60,000 bases of DNA from Cryptomeria japonica (lineage: Eukaryota > Streptophyta > Pinopsida > Cupressales > Cupressaceae), in the NCBI RefSeq assembly GCF_030272615.1, contig NC_081406.1, positions 117,438,847 to 117,498,846 on the forward strand, written 5' to 3'. Position numbers and translations under genes: made by a program. The notes beneath the pieces were generated by a model, which had not been told where the DNA came from, searched no databases, and worked only from the letters and a program-made list of their open reading frames with translations. Each line of letters opens with the position of its first letter. The stretch's first letter is position 1. Below are positions 1 through 11,208 of this stretch, in pieces.

Positions 1-77
1 TTTTGTTAACTCACCTGATACATTATCAGTTTTTAAGGAAAAGGTAACAAATTTTGAGGAATAATTGCTCAAATTAG

Positions 78-341
78 AAAGAGAGAGAGAAAATAATAAA
101 CAAGGCAAAATTCTTGAGATCTAAACTAAGTCCAAGATTGGACTATTTAGCATCTCTGCGGAAGGAAATCTCGGAGGCACTAACACAAGGAAGCAAAACA
201 CCGGCAAAGCACTTGCAGCATCTCACCGGTACAGTATACAGAACTGAGACAACAATAAAAGACAGTAAGAAGTTTATGGATGGTATAAACTTAATTTTGG
301 GAGATATTCTTCAGATAATAACTACCCAACTACAAGGTTGA
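78..341 (+). pseudogene. Element A ORF2, C-terminal fragment
   Basis: The frame ends at 339-341 and encodes a charged, helical C-terminus with the landmarks SPRLDYL, SLRKE and HLTGT. The same landmarks occur at the ORF2 C-termini of B (near 30050-30240) and K (near 48540-48720). An in-frame stop at 75-77 and a frame change in the GA-rich stretch 75-110 show decay. The function of the parent protein is unknown. There is no RT, integrase or protease signature. The fragment is followed directly by the purine tracts of the element's 3' end. Confidence 0.6.
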
Positions 342-380
342 GGTTATGGATTGGTACAACTACAAAATCTACTAACCTTT

Positions 381-402
381 GTCATTGATGCCAAAGGGGA
401 GT
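381..402 (+). promoter_or_regulatory. Upstream purine tract of A
   Basis: CATTGATG is followed by CCAAAGGGGAG about 150 bases before the real polypurine tract. B (30308-30330) and K (48448-48473, minus) have an equivalent second tract at a similar distance. A second plus-strand priming site is one possible role; it could also be a relic. Confidence 0.4.
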
Positions 403-530
403 AGTACGATGAGAAAATTCAAAACACAGGGATCACATGCTCAGGGGGAGCTCTCACATTTTTGGTAACATTTTTGGCCTACACATTTTTGGATATCTTT
501 TTGAAATTTATCATGAGTGTTGCCATCAAT

Positions 531-545
531 GCCAAAGGGGGAGAT
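531..545 (+). promoter_or_regulatory. Polypurine tract of A
   Basis: GCCAAAGGGGGAGAT abuts the LTR start at 546 (TGTTGGCA). It is the expected plus-strand primer for reverse transcription. It lies between two perfectly complementary 13-mers: GTTGCCATCAATG at 519-531 and CATTGATGGCAAC at 598-610. Confidence 0.8.
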
Positions 546-1427
546 TGTTGGCATATGGACACTCCAATGAGACATTGTGTGTGATTGAAGGTTTTGTCAT
601 TGATGGCAACCTTGCAATCCTATGGCACCGACAAGACATTATACTGACAAAAGCATTACACAAGAAGCCTTGCAATCCTATGGCACCGGCAAGACATTAT
701 ACCAGCAAAACATTATTCAAGCAAGACAGTGCACTGGCATCAGCAAGATCACTCTACATTGGCACCGACACAGAAGATGTACATTGGCACAGAAGAAAAT
801 ATGTATACCGGCATAGAGGCCGACAGGATTTTTGTTATGTAATATTTTGTTTATTTATTATAAGCCGACTTGGAAAATTGTAAAATGACTCTTGTATATA
901 AAAGAGATCATTGTAGACATTTGTAGGATATGGATAGAAAGCATAAAGAAAATTATAAGGCAGACCTAATATGCAAATTGTAGGTCAAGGGTATATGCAA
1001 AAGAACAGAGCAAGAACCGGTACTGAATCTAGCATTGAAGATGCTATTGTAAAGCAATACAAAATATTGGAATTGTGTAAATCCTCATTGTAAGTCAGTG
1101 TGACTTCTTATTGAGCAGTGTGCTCTAGGCAGTTGGCCTTCCTGCATGTGCAGGCCCCTATTGTAAGTAATATTCTCTTATTGGCCAGTAAGTGAATATT
1201 GTGGGTCACAAATCCCACCGAGGTTTTTCCCACACCAGATTTCCTTGTTAAACATCTTGTGTTATGGTGTTCTTTTCATGTGGATGTTTTTGATCCTATT
1301 ATTTACATTAATTCTTGCATACCGGTATACTATTACTTTATGTTCTGCATGTTCTATTTTAAGAAAATCTCATTACCGGTCAGATACTGATTCACCCCCC
1401 CTCTCAGTATCTGTGGGAACCCTAACA
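546..1427 (+). repeat. 3' LTR of A (882 bp)
   Basis: It begins TGTTGGCA after the polypurine tract and ends CCTAACA. It aligns over its length with the B LTRs. A TATA-like motif is at 895-904. Three potential RNA stems lie in the right half: CCTGCA/TGCAGG at 1141-1154, GTGGG/CCCAC at 1201-1218, and a perfect 10-bp stem (1381-1390 with 1404-1413) around a C-run loop that ends 14 bases before the LTR terminus. Confidence 0.85.
895..904 (+). promoter_or_regulatory. TATA-like box in A LTR
   Basis: TATATAAAAG lies about 350 bases into the LTR, a suitable place for the retrotransposon promoter. The K LTR has a similar motif in the equivalent place (minus strand, near 48010-48020); B has a weaker version. 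Confidence 0.5.
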
Positions 1428-1553
1428 CGGACTTCATGTTGCTGCCCCAAATTATGTTAAAGTAAAACAATACCACCACTTATGATAAAGAGCGCCCATA
1501 AAATGGGCTAATTATGCCATAGGATGAAGAGAAACATGAAGAGAAAACAATTG

Positions 1554-2591
1554 CTAAGGCACGATGTTTTTAAAAATAAATACAGCTAGATCTTCTATGA
1601 GAAAAATGTGTGCAAGATCATATTGTAGTTTAACAAATTTCTTAAATGCATAACATTTTCCATTAGAATGTGAATATAAATCATGAAAAATGTAATATTC
1701 TATACCTTTCACTTGCTTAAGCTTTTTGTTTTTATTTTGAGGAGGAAAGGAAATTTTCTTTTCATATTTCAACCTCCAATAGATTCTTGTAGCTAATCCG
1801 TCAGGATGGCAAATATCATCTTTCGATGAAGAAGAAGGTTTGTTAGGAGAAGAAGTTTCATGATCCATAATTCTAATTTTGCCACTTTCTATGCCATCTT
1901 GAATAGTTTTTTGAAAATTAGGGCAATCATCAACATTATGGTCATGGGTTTGATGAAATGAACAAAAAGGATTCTTTGAAGAAGAAGCATTCTTGTAGTC
2001 TCTCTTGATTTGTTGATTTTGAAGGTAATCTTTAAAGTTTTGAAGCCTAAGGAATTTATCCATAAAAAGAGGGGTACCACTTCCTAGGCCTCTTGTAGTA
2101 GTTTGTGTAGGAGGGCTTATAGGGACAGGAATTCCATGCTCAAATTTCCCAATTCCTCATCCTTTAAAACCTTGTTTTGTAATAATATGAAAGCCATGAC
2201 TATAAGAATGTTGTAATTGACTAGATGGAGGAACAAGATCTTGAATTTCTTTGAAATCTGATGTGTAAGGAGGTAGAAAAGGATTTGTAGATGAAGAAGA
2301 AGTATCATGTGAAATGAGAATCTCTTTGTGTTTATCAAGCTTATTCTTTTTGGAAGATTGGGGAAGAACATCTTCATCATCGAAAAGCTCATTTTTAGTG
2401 ATTTATATGCGAGGGGAAAGGTCATGAATAAAATGCATGACATCATCCTCCCTACATAGACTTTGATGTTTAAGATAGGTCCTAGGAGAATAAGGAGGAT
2501 CTTCAGATGTAAGAATGTTGATATTTTCATAGTGCCCCTCTTGCTCAAGGGTATGTGTAGAAGAAGAAGATGGATCCATATTAATTTCCAA
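1554..2591 (-). pseudogene. Element H gag, left copy (decayed)
   Basis: A frame opening near 2591 (MEINMDPSSSSTHTLEQ) runs to a stop at 2403-2405. A later frame (2063-1554) carries FCSFHQTHDHNVDDC, a CX2HX4HX4C zinc knuckle followed by the helix IQDGIESGKI. This knuckle-plus-helix arrangement is typical of Tat/Athila-type Ty3/gypsy gag, where it binds the element's RNA. The capsid-like domain and everything downstream of gag are missing. The right copy (8198-7157) is nearly identical but has different breaks. Confidence 0.6.
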
Positions 2592-3551
2592 TGCTCACTC
2601 TCTTGTAAAAAGACCATTGGGTAAAGCATTAGATGTCATTTATTTCACACAAGATACCCTAGGAGAGGTACAAGAATTAGGATTTTTAGGTTTAAGGTCT
2701 ACACAAGCTTTAAGGTGATTAACATAGGAAATGCATGTTGTTAACAACATCAGCATAATGGAACATAAATGATACATAAAAGATTTAAGATCTAATAATT
2801 TGGAAATCCTAACAACACAATATGACCAAGTGCTATGAAGAAAGAGAAGCAACAAGAAATGGAAGGAACTCTTATCTGACACATGCGAAAGAGAAAGTAG
2901 ATCCAATTTATTAATTGCCTTTTAAGTGGAACATAAATTTGTTGGAAAAGAAGATCTAAAATTAGGACGTTTTTTATGAAAATTAATTTTAAGATGTGAA
3001 TTTGATGAATTTTGAATTTGTGTTTGACCGTAGAGAGTGTTAAAATTGATAAAGTACACTAATTTTCTGAATTTGAGTAGAAAAATACAGTCAATTTTGT
3101 CTCCCGAAATTTCGAGAAAAAAGTCGAGCACCATGGCAGGAACGCACATGGTCCGACCAATTTTTTTTCATAATTTTTCAAGGATGGTAGAGATTATGAT
3201 TTTAATGCAAAATCCAACAAAACAACTGATTTGAAGATGTGTAGACTAGTCAAAATTGCAGTTAAAGGCCGAAAATAGAAGAATCTTAAAAATTAGGGTT
3301 TTATGATCTAACCACAGAATTTTCGGAATAAAGAGAAAGAGTTGAATTTCAATTTTGAAATATAAATCAAATCTGAAATAAGCAATTAAAATTTTACACC
3401 TCAAAAGCTTAATTTTCTCAAAATGAAAAATTAGGTTTTTTATGCAATTAACCTCTAAAATTTGCAAATAGATCAAACTTGAAAATTAAAAATTTGAAAT
3501 TCAAATTGTAATTAATTAGATCTAAGAATGAGAAATTATAATTAATGTGTA

Positions 3552-3571
3552 AGACATTGTGTTCACCAAAA
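3552..3571 (-). promoter_or_regulatory. Probable primer-binding site of H, left copy
   Basis: On the minus strand TTTTGGTGAACACAATGTCT directly follows the LTR end (CTTTACA). The right copy, at 9171-9190, reads TTTTGGTGAACCCGACGTCT. Position and TGG core fit a tRNA primer site; I cannot assign the tRNA. Confidence 0.5.
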
Positions 3572-4765
3572 TGTAAAGTGGAAAACTGAATCCTAGTGAG
3601 TCCCCACCTAGGAGAGAGAAAGGAATCCAGTAGGATGATTTTCACTTGGGAGGAACTTTACATTCAAAAGAGGGGCTAAATCCACTAGATCCAAATCCAA
3701 GGCAAACAAGGATGTGAATTCTTAGTGGATTGCAAGTGGTTTAAGTATGATTTACCCTCTTTTGTAAATGAGAAAGTTGACTTGTTGACTATGTAGAAAA
3801 GAGAGAGGAAATGAGTGAAATGAGGTGCTACCAGTTCAGGATCGCATTGTAACTTTGGATTTCAACTAATTAAACTGACATGGATTTGCCCTACAAATTT
3901 GGAGAAAAGTCGTCGGGACTGTGATGGAAATGTATATGGTCCGCCACAAAATCCGTGAAATGAAAAGGGTTCTTTTGTGTCTGTAAATGAAGCCCAAACC
4001 TACAATTATAGTTGTGCACCTGTAGCACAAAAGAGAAGAAAGGGGGGTCATGGATAGGGGTTTGCCTCAGTCAAACCTCAGTTGAGGAATCAACCTAGAA
4101 AGAAAGTAATTGCAAATGCTTGAATGCAAACAATGGGGATGTATACCTTGTAGATCTACACCTTGTTGATGATTATTTCTTTGCTTCTTGAATGTAATCA
4201 CAAATGTTATATTAAATTACATGTAACATGACAAAAGCCTAGCACACACACATGTTTGCAAATGAATGTTGTAATGTTGCTTCATTGGATGAATGAAGAA
4301 GACTACAATGCTTGAATGCTTGATAATGACCTTGAAAACTTGTATCTTATCCTTTTTCTCTCTATCTCTTATCATGTTTGATCCATCCATAAATGAGGGC
4401 ATTGAATTACTTTTTATAGATGCCTCAAGGATTAATTTTCAACCATTGAAGGTTGACAAAGAGGAATTGCAAACCCCAAAGACAAATAATGCATAGGATA
4501 TCGAGCAGACTGAACATAGGACCACCCTAACCGGTGAGGACAAGGGTGCCATGCTCCTATCCTACCGGGACAGGGGTGCCATGCCATTTTCTTACCCTAT
4601 TTTGGGGCCCAGAGAGGGTCTAGAATAGACACAAGTCATAAAGGAGGAAGAGAGAAGGGTTGCAAATGTAGAAATAAGTCTCGGTTAAGGAAGGAGATGT
4701 CATCGCCAAGGTGAGGACCCCAAATATGGTTAAAATTACAGGGGTTGCAATTTTATGACACTACA
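3572..4765 (-). repeat. LTR of H, left copy (about 1.19 kb)
   Basis: On the minus strand it starts TGTAGTGTCA after a purine tract and ends CTTTACA before the primer site. It aligns with 9191-10421. It contains a GGGGACAGG-rich patch near 4540-4620 (plus strand) that differs in repeat number from the other copy. Confidence 0.7.
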
Positions 4766-4780
4766 TTTAGCCCCCACTTT
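4766..4780 (-). promoter_or_regulatory. Polypurine tract of H
   Basis: The minus strand reads AAAGTGGGGGCTAAA immediately before TGTAGTGTCA. It has the same layout as the G tract (AAAGAGGGGCAAAA before TGTAGACACC), which sets the orientation of H as minus. Confidence 0.65.
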
Positions 4781-7032
4781 AGCGGGAGTATGGCTTACGC
4801 CACTGTTGCCGATAAATTATAAGAAAAGAGAGATCAAGATGAGAGATGGATAAAAACCACAAGGAGTATAATACATCACTAATATTGAGGAGCAAAAAGC
4901 CCCCAATATTTAGGTTCTTAACTCATGCCAACATATGCAAGAGAACACAAAACAAAAAGGCACAAGACACACACAAAAAAAGACAAAGCGCAAAGAGACA
5001 GAAAACCAAAAAAAGACATAAGATGACAAATCAACTATCAAATGTCTCAAGAGCTAATCAGGACACAAAGACATGCCATCACATAAACACGAGTGATCAC
5101 ATCAAAGAAAAAATATGAAATCATCCATGAACTATCAATAGTAAAACTATGAGTTCATGAGGGGAAGAAGAGAGAGAACATGAATACACACTTTTGTCAT
5201 ACATGAGAAGAAAGATGAAGAAGAAAGAAACCATGGATGTCTCACCCCTAGAGGTAGGTGATCCATAGAGAGAAGGACATGGAAAATATCACCCGTAGAG
5301 CTTGTCTAGCTGATCCATGTAAAGAGAGAAAGTGACAAATCAGTTAGTTCCACTCAACCTCATGCATGTATGTAAAAGTGAGGTTTGAAGCACCTCATAG
5401 GAGTCTATGCCTGAGTTCACTACAACCTGTATATAATGTATAATACAAGTGTCAAGAAAGATGTTATATCTCACTCTAAGAGACCATGCTTTGGTTTAGA
5501 GAATAATCACCCCACATAAGAGAAAAGTGGCATCATCTCACTCTAAGATACCATGCTTTAGTTCTGAGAATGAGCCATTGTATAAGAGAAGGGTGATGAC
5601 ATCTTTCTCTAAGCGGTTTCCCCCTAGTTCCAAGAATGTCTCACTGTAAAAGACAAGAAAAAGTGAAGACATCTCACTCTAAGACACCGTGCTCTGGTTC
5701 CGAGAATCACCCACTGTACAAAAAGTGATGACATCTTTCTCTAAGAGGTTTCCCTCTAGTTCCAAGAATGACCCATTGTTCAATGCATGAGAGAAGTATA
5801 GTACAAAGGAGCAGTGTGGGTACCGCCCCCTTAAGATGTCAACATAGACTAATGTTGATATCTTAAGGAAAGTAGAACAAGTATACCTACCTTCATCACA
5901 AAGAAGATATCCGATATGCAACAATGTCATAAATCTAAGAAAGAGAGGGAATATTCTTCAAGCAAGGATAAGATAATTGACAAAAGATGTCTTGTTGTAA
6001 GTATAAAGGTGATCATTGGAGGAGAAGAGATCTTTGTTCAAAAATACATCTACCCCCAAGACGAGTTGTCTTATAAAAATATAACATCTTCTAGAATAAG
6101 AAAAGGAAAGAATAAGAGTGAAATCCTTCATCATACTTCTAGGTGAAAGGGACTCTTGATGAGGAATGACTCACATTTAGCCCCCAGAGGGATGGTTGGA
6201 TTTATCATAGATGTACATAACCAAGTGTAAAAGAGGTCATAGTCATTGATTAACACTTTTTGTATAAGAGATAATCCTTAAGATAATAACCAACAATTAT
6301 GAACAAGGAATGACATCAGGTAATATAACTCACACCATCCACTTAATAGGGCAAAGCGGATCCCTAGGGAAAGAGAGAGACAAGGATCAATGCTCCCGAA
6401 GCCAAGGGACAATGAGAAGAGCTTACACAACCTACTAGAGAGAGATTAAACATAAGAAAATGTGCAATGAACTTACATGACCACATGCAAGAAAAGACAT
6501 TAGTAAATGTAAAATACACATCTGAAGAAGTGGTAATATTTGAAAGGAAGAGAGGAAAATCATCATATATTCCTAAGGGGGATTAATCATAAAAGAATAC
6601 CATTGTAAGAAATGATAATCACATATGAACAATGCAGCCCCTAAAGGAAAAATTCAAGGGAAAGGAGAAAACATCCTTGCCCCCGAAGTGAGGAGAACAA
6701 GGAGAAATATTACAAATTTTTTGATGGTGATTAGTTTCAAGGGATATGCCATTCTAGTGGAAAAAATATTTCAAGGTCTCAAGAGATCATTCCTTGCTAA
6801 GGGCCATATCATACTTGCGAATAATTGAAACCATAGAAGAGGTAAGATTTCCAAGAGAATGAAGGAAAGAGAAGAAGTGCAGCACTCATTAAATATGCCC
6901 CTCTCGAAGCATAGAGGAAAACCAAGGAAAAATTATATGCTCAAATAAGAATAACCCAATGCAAGAAAAGAGATCTAATAATGAATGATGCACAAAGATA
7001 GAGATAAATATATAGAAAGTAGAAGAAAAATG
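4781..7032 (-). other. 3' internal region of H, no gene recognised
   Basis: This stretch is purine-rich on the plus strand and is dotted with short CCCCCA/AGCCCCC motifs. It contains a five-unit degenerate tandem repeat (5468-5795). ORFs are short, lie on both strands and resemble nothing I know. Where an autonomous Tat element would carry pol, none is visible, so H is probably non-autonomous. Confidence 0.5.
5468..5795. repeat. Degenerate 66-bp tandem repeat, five units
   Basis: Units begin near 5468, 5534, 5601, 5671 and 5732. Each starts with a variant of ATCTCACTCTAAG or ATCTTTCTCTAAG, continues with a GGTTTAGAG or AGTTCCAAGAA segment and ends near a CCATTGTA-type segment. Spacing varies from 61 to 70 bases. 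The repeat lies in the non-coding 3' part of H. Confidence 0.65.
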
Positions 7033-7156
7033 CACTCCATGTTGCTGCCCCAAATTATGTTAAAGTAAAACAATACCACCACTTATAATAAAGAGCCCCC
7101 ATAAAATGGGCTAATTATGCCATAGGATGAAGAGCAGCATGAAGGGAAAATAATCG

Positions 7157-8198
7157 CTAAGGAACGATGTTTTTACCAAGAAATACAACTAGATTTTCTG
7201 TGAGACAAATCTGTGCAAGATCATATTGTAGTTGATCAAATTTATTAAATGCATAACATTTTCCATTAGAATGTGAATATAAATCATCAATAATGTAATA
7301 TTCTATACCATTCACTTCCTTAAGCTTTTTGTTTTTATTTTGAGGAAAGGAAATGTTCTTTTCATATTTCAACCTCCAATAGATTCTTGCAGCTAATCTG
7401 TTAGGATGGTAAATATCATCTTCCGATGAAGAAGAAGGTTTGTTAGGAGAAGAAGTTTCATGATCCATAATTCTAATTTTGCCACTTTCTATGCCATCTT
7501 GAATAGATTTTTGAAAATCAGGGCAATCATCAACATTATGGTCATGGGTTTGATGAAATGAACAAAAAGGATGCTTTGAAGAAGAAGCATTCTTGTAGTC
7601 TCTCTTGATTTGTTGTTTTTGAAGGTAATCTTTAAAGTTTTGAAGCCTAAAGAATTTATCCATAAAAAGAGGGGTACCACTTCCTAGGCCTCTTGTAGTA
7701 GTTTGTGTAGGAGGGCTTATAGGGACACAGATTCCATGCTCAAATTTCCCAATTCCTCATCCTTTAAAACCTTGTTTTGTAATTATATGAAAGCCACGAC
7801 TATAAGAATGTTGTAATTGACTAGATGGAGGAACAAGATCTTGAATTTCTTTGAAATCTGATGTGTAAGGAGGTAGAAAAGGATTTGTAGATGAAGGAGA
7901 AGTATCATGTGAAATGAGAATCTCTATGTGTTTATCGAGCTTATCCTTTTTGGAAGATTGGGGAAGAACATCTTCATCATCTAAAAGCTCATTTTTAGTG
8001 ATTTATATGCGAGGGGAAAGGTCATGAATAAAATGCATGACATCATCCTCCCTACATAGACTTTGATGTTTAAGATAGGTCCTAGGAGAATAAGGAGGAT
8101 CTTAAGATGTAAGAATGTTGATGTTTTCATATTGCCCCTCTTGCTCAAGGGTATGTGTAGAAGAAGAAGATGGATCCATATTAATTTCCAATGTTCGC
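7157..8198 (-). pseudogene. Element H gag, right copy (decayed)
   Basis: Homologous to 1554-2591. The frame near 8198 (MDPSSSSTHTLEQEG) hits a stop near 8103-8105 that the left copy lacks. The 7663-7157 frame keeps the CX2HX4HX4C knuckle (CSFHQTHDHNVDDC) and the IQDGIESGKI helix. The two copies differ by scattered substitutions and small indels, for example about 35 extra bases near 8482-8517 in this copy. They have therefore diverged for some time since duplication. Confidence 0.6.
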
Positions 8199-9170
8199 TC
8201 TCTTGTAAAAAGACCATTGGGTAAAGCATTAGATGTCATTTATTTCACACAAGATACCCTAGGAGAGCTACAAGAATTAGGATTTTTAGGTTCAAGATCT
8301 ACACAAGCTTTAAGGTGATTAACATAGGAAATGCATGTTGTTAACAACATCACCATAAAGCAAAATAAATGATACATAAAATCTTTAAGATCTAATCATT
8401 TGGAAATCCTAACAACACAATATGACCAAGTGCTATGAAGAAAGAGAAGCAATAGGAAATGGAAGAAACTCTTATCTAACACATGATAAATATATGTCAA
8501 AATTAATGTAATCACATGCGAAAGAGAAAGTAGATCCAATTTATTAATTGCCTTTTAAGTGAAATATGAATTTGTTGGAAAAGAAGATCTAAATTATGAA
8601 AATTAATTTTAAGATGTGAATTTGATGAATTTTGAATTTATGTTTGACCTTAGAGAGTGTTAAAATTGATAAAGTACATTGATTTTCTGAATTTGAGTAG
8701 AAAAATACAGTCAATTTCGTCTCCCGAAATTTTGAGAAAAAAGTCGAGGACCATGGTAGGAATGCACATGGTCCAACCAACTTTTTTTTGAATTTTTTCA
8801 AGGATGGTAGAGATTATGATTTTGATGCAGAATCCAACAAAGCAACCGATTTGAAGATGTCTAGATCAGTCAAACTTGCAGTCAAAGGCCAAAAATAGAA
8901 GAATCTTAAAAATTAGGGTTTTATGATCTAACCACATAATTTTTAGAATAAAGAGAAAGAGTTGAATTGCAATTTTGAAATATAAATCAAATATGAAATA
9001 AGCAATTAAAATTTTACACCTCACAAGCTTAATTTTCTCAAAATGAAAAATTAGGGTTTTAATGCAATTAACTTAAAAAATTGCAAATAGATCAAACTTG
9101 AAAATGAAAAATTTGAAATTCAAATTGCAATTAATTAGATCTAAAAATGAGAAATCAGAATTAATGTGTA

Positions 9171-9190
9171 AGACGTCGGGTTCACCAAAA
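9171..9190 (-). promoter_or_regulatory. Probable primer-binding site of H, right copy
   Basis: The minus strand reads TTTTGGTGAACCCGACGTCT right after the LTR terminus CTTTACA. The spacing equals that of G, whose LTR is followed by TTTTGGCACCCACC. The tRNA is not assigned. Confidence 0.5.
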
Positions 9191-10421
9191 TGTAAAGTGG
9201 AAAATTGAATCCTAGTGAGTCCCCACCTAGGAGAGAGAAAGGAAGCCACTAGGATGATTTTCACTTGGGAGGAACTTTACATTCAAAAGAGAGGCAGAAT
9301 CCACTAGATCCAAATCCAAGGTAAACAAGGATGTGATTTCTTAGTGGATTGCAAGTGGTTGAAGTATGATTTACCTTGGTTTGTAAATGAGAAAGTTGAC
9401 TTGTTGGCTATATGGAAAAGAGAGAGGAAATGAGTGAAATGAGGTGCTACCAGTTCGGGATCATGTTGTAGCTTCGGATATGAGATAATTAAAATGATGT
9501 GGATCTACCTTGCAAATTTGGAGAAAAGTCATCAAGACCGTGGTGGGAATGTACATGGTCCACCACAAAATCAACAAAACAAAAAGGGTTCTTCCATCTC
9601 TGCAAATGAAGCCCAAACCTGCAATTACAATTGTGCACTTGCAACCTACACACATAAAAGAGAAGAAAGGGGGGTTGTGGATAGCGGTTTGCATCAGTCA
9701 AACCCCGATTGAGGAATCAACCTAGAAAGAAAGTAATTGCAAATGCTTGGATGTAAACAATGGAGATGTATACCTTGTAGATCCGCAACTTGTTGATGAT
9801 GATTTCTTTGCTTATTGAATGTAATCACAAATGTTATACAAAATGGCATGTAACATGACAAAACCTTAACACACACATGCTTGCAAATGAATGTTGTAAT
9901 GTTGCCCCAATGGATGAATGAGTAAGACTGGAATGCTTGAATGCTTGATAATGACCTTGAAATCTTGTATCTTCTCCTTATGCTCTCTATCTCTTATCAT
10001 TTGTCATTCGTCAGTGAATGATGGTATTGATTTCCTTTTTATGCATGCCTCAAAGATTAATTTTCAAACACCGAAGGGTGACAAAGAGGAATCACAAACC
10101 CCGAAGATAAATAATGCATAGGAGATTAGGCAAACTGAACATAGGACCACCCTAAGGGGTGCAGAAAAGGGCCCCATACCCCTGTCTTAGGGGGATAGGG
10201 GCACCATGCCACTGTCTTAGGGGGGACAGGGGCACCATGCCCCTTTCTCGCCCTACTTTATGTCCTGGACAGGGTCTAGAGTAGACACAGGTCATAAAGG
10301 AGGAAGAGAGAAGGGTTGGAAATGTGGAAATAGGTCTCGGTTAAGGAAGGAGATGTCGTTGCCAAGGTGAGGACCCCAAATGTGGTTAAAATTAAAGGGG
10401 TCACAATTTTATGACACTGCA
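9191..10421 (-). repeat. LTR of H, right copy (1,231 bp)
   Basis: On the minus strand it starts TGCAGTGTCA and ends CTTTACA. It aligns with 3572-4765. The GGGGACAGGGGC-type patch near 10150-10250 is longer than in the left copy. It is bordered on the right by the F LTR remnant. Confidence 0.7.
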
Positions 10422-10426
10422 ACGTG

Positions 10427-10879
10427 ACTATCAACTTGAAAGATTCACTTGTGGATTTCTAAATCATGAACCAATTGATCTCAGGACACACATCAACGTC
10501 TAGAATATATGCCACGCATCCACAACTAAAGATATTAGAATTCCAAAGCAATACGGAGCACAAACTAGAATATTGAATAACACAAACAACTGAAGAACCA
10601 ACCATGATGCTGAACCTCATAACTTGATCAAAACATCATGTGGACCTCTACAAATAGGAATGAACCATCTACATGCAACATACCAGAAACCCTTTAATCC
10701 GCACCAGCTCATCTGCAACACACAGGTTAAACTAACTCATTCAGTCTGACTGCAACACTAAAACATAAAGAGAACATATTCATCATATTCCTCTATGCAA
10801 TAATCCTCCCCATATGCCAATCTTCCCATATGTTGACATTAGTGACAACATATTAACTAATGACCGACAATCTCTAACA
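10427..10879 (-). repeat. 3' LTR fragment of F
   Basis: It ends (plus orientation) CTCTAACA directly before ATCTCCCTCTTTGACATTG, the complement of a polypurine tract. Its other end is cut by H at 10421. Inside it, 10827-10844 is largely complementary to 10894-10911 across the LTR boundary, the same arrangement as in the other copia-type elements here. Confidence 0.6.
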
Positions 10880-11208
10880 ATCTCCCTCTTTGACATTGAT
10901 GGCAACATATGAATGTGAAAAACAATCAATGCAAAGAAAAAATCAACTCACAAAAATCTCCCTCAAAATCAAAAGGATCATCTCCCCCTTTCAAAAACAA
11001 CTCAAATCACAAATCTAAAACTGCTCCTCTCCTATAGAGCTTTTCACATGCTTCTCTCCCCCTTTAACATCAATGACAAAGGCTTAGAATTCAAGATTCT
11101 CTCCCCCTTTGAATTAGCTTCACAAATCTATACATCTAAACCACTGAACACCAACACTTACTACTCCTCCCGAGTAGTAGGATCACTCATAAATCCGAAT
11201 CATCAAAT
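10880..11208 (-). other. F polypurine tract and 3' untranslated DNA
   Basis: Besides the LTR-adjacent tract (10880-10893) there are further CTCCCCCTTT-type tracts near 10981, 11057 and 11100, which are purine-rich on the element's coding strand. There is no ORF of note. The stretch is broken at 11208 by solo LTR E. Confidence 0.55.

Larger units (their letters stand above)
1..1427 (+). mobile_element. Element A: 3' end of a pol-less LTR retrotransposon (partial)
   Basis: Only the right end is in the window: the tail of the large second protein (ORF2), a 3' untranslated stretch with two purine tracts, and a complete 3' LTR. The LTR and the ORF2 tail are homologous to those of B and K, so A belongs to the same family. 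The five bases after the LTR (1428-1432, CGGAC) are the candidate target duplication; its partner is off the left edge. A interrupts the gag-side internal region of H, because the bases right of A match the uninterrupted H copy near 7030-7045. Confidence 0.8.
1428..10421 (-). mobile_element. Element H: tandem Tat-like Ty3/gypsy element without visible pol
   Basis: Read on the minus strand the order is LTR (10421-9191), internal (9190-4766), LTR (4765-3572), then the same internal sequence again (3571-1428) until A interrupts it. The two internal copies match over about 2.1 kb. The internal region holds a decayed gag with a CX2HX4HX4C knuckle and a 2.3-kb 3' region, but no RT, RNase H or integrase that I can recognise. 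The right border (TGCAGTGTCA on the minus strand) abuts the F LTR remnant. ACGTG at 10422-10426 is the candidate target duplication; its partner is off the window. Confidence 0.75.

Noticed and set aside
2117-2629. 170-codon minus-strand ORF in H
   Set aside because: It overlaps the gag frame that carries the zinc knuckle and acidic segments; its Leu/Ile/Phe-rich text looks like a shifted reading of AT-rich gag.
7981-8229. 82-codon minus-strand ORF in H
   Set aside because: Same shifted reading in the second H copy.
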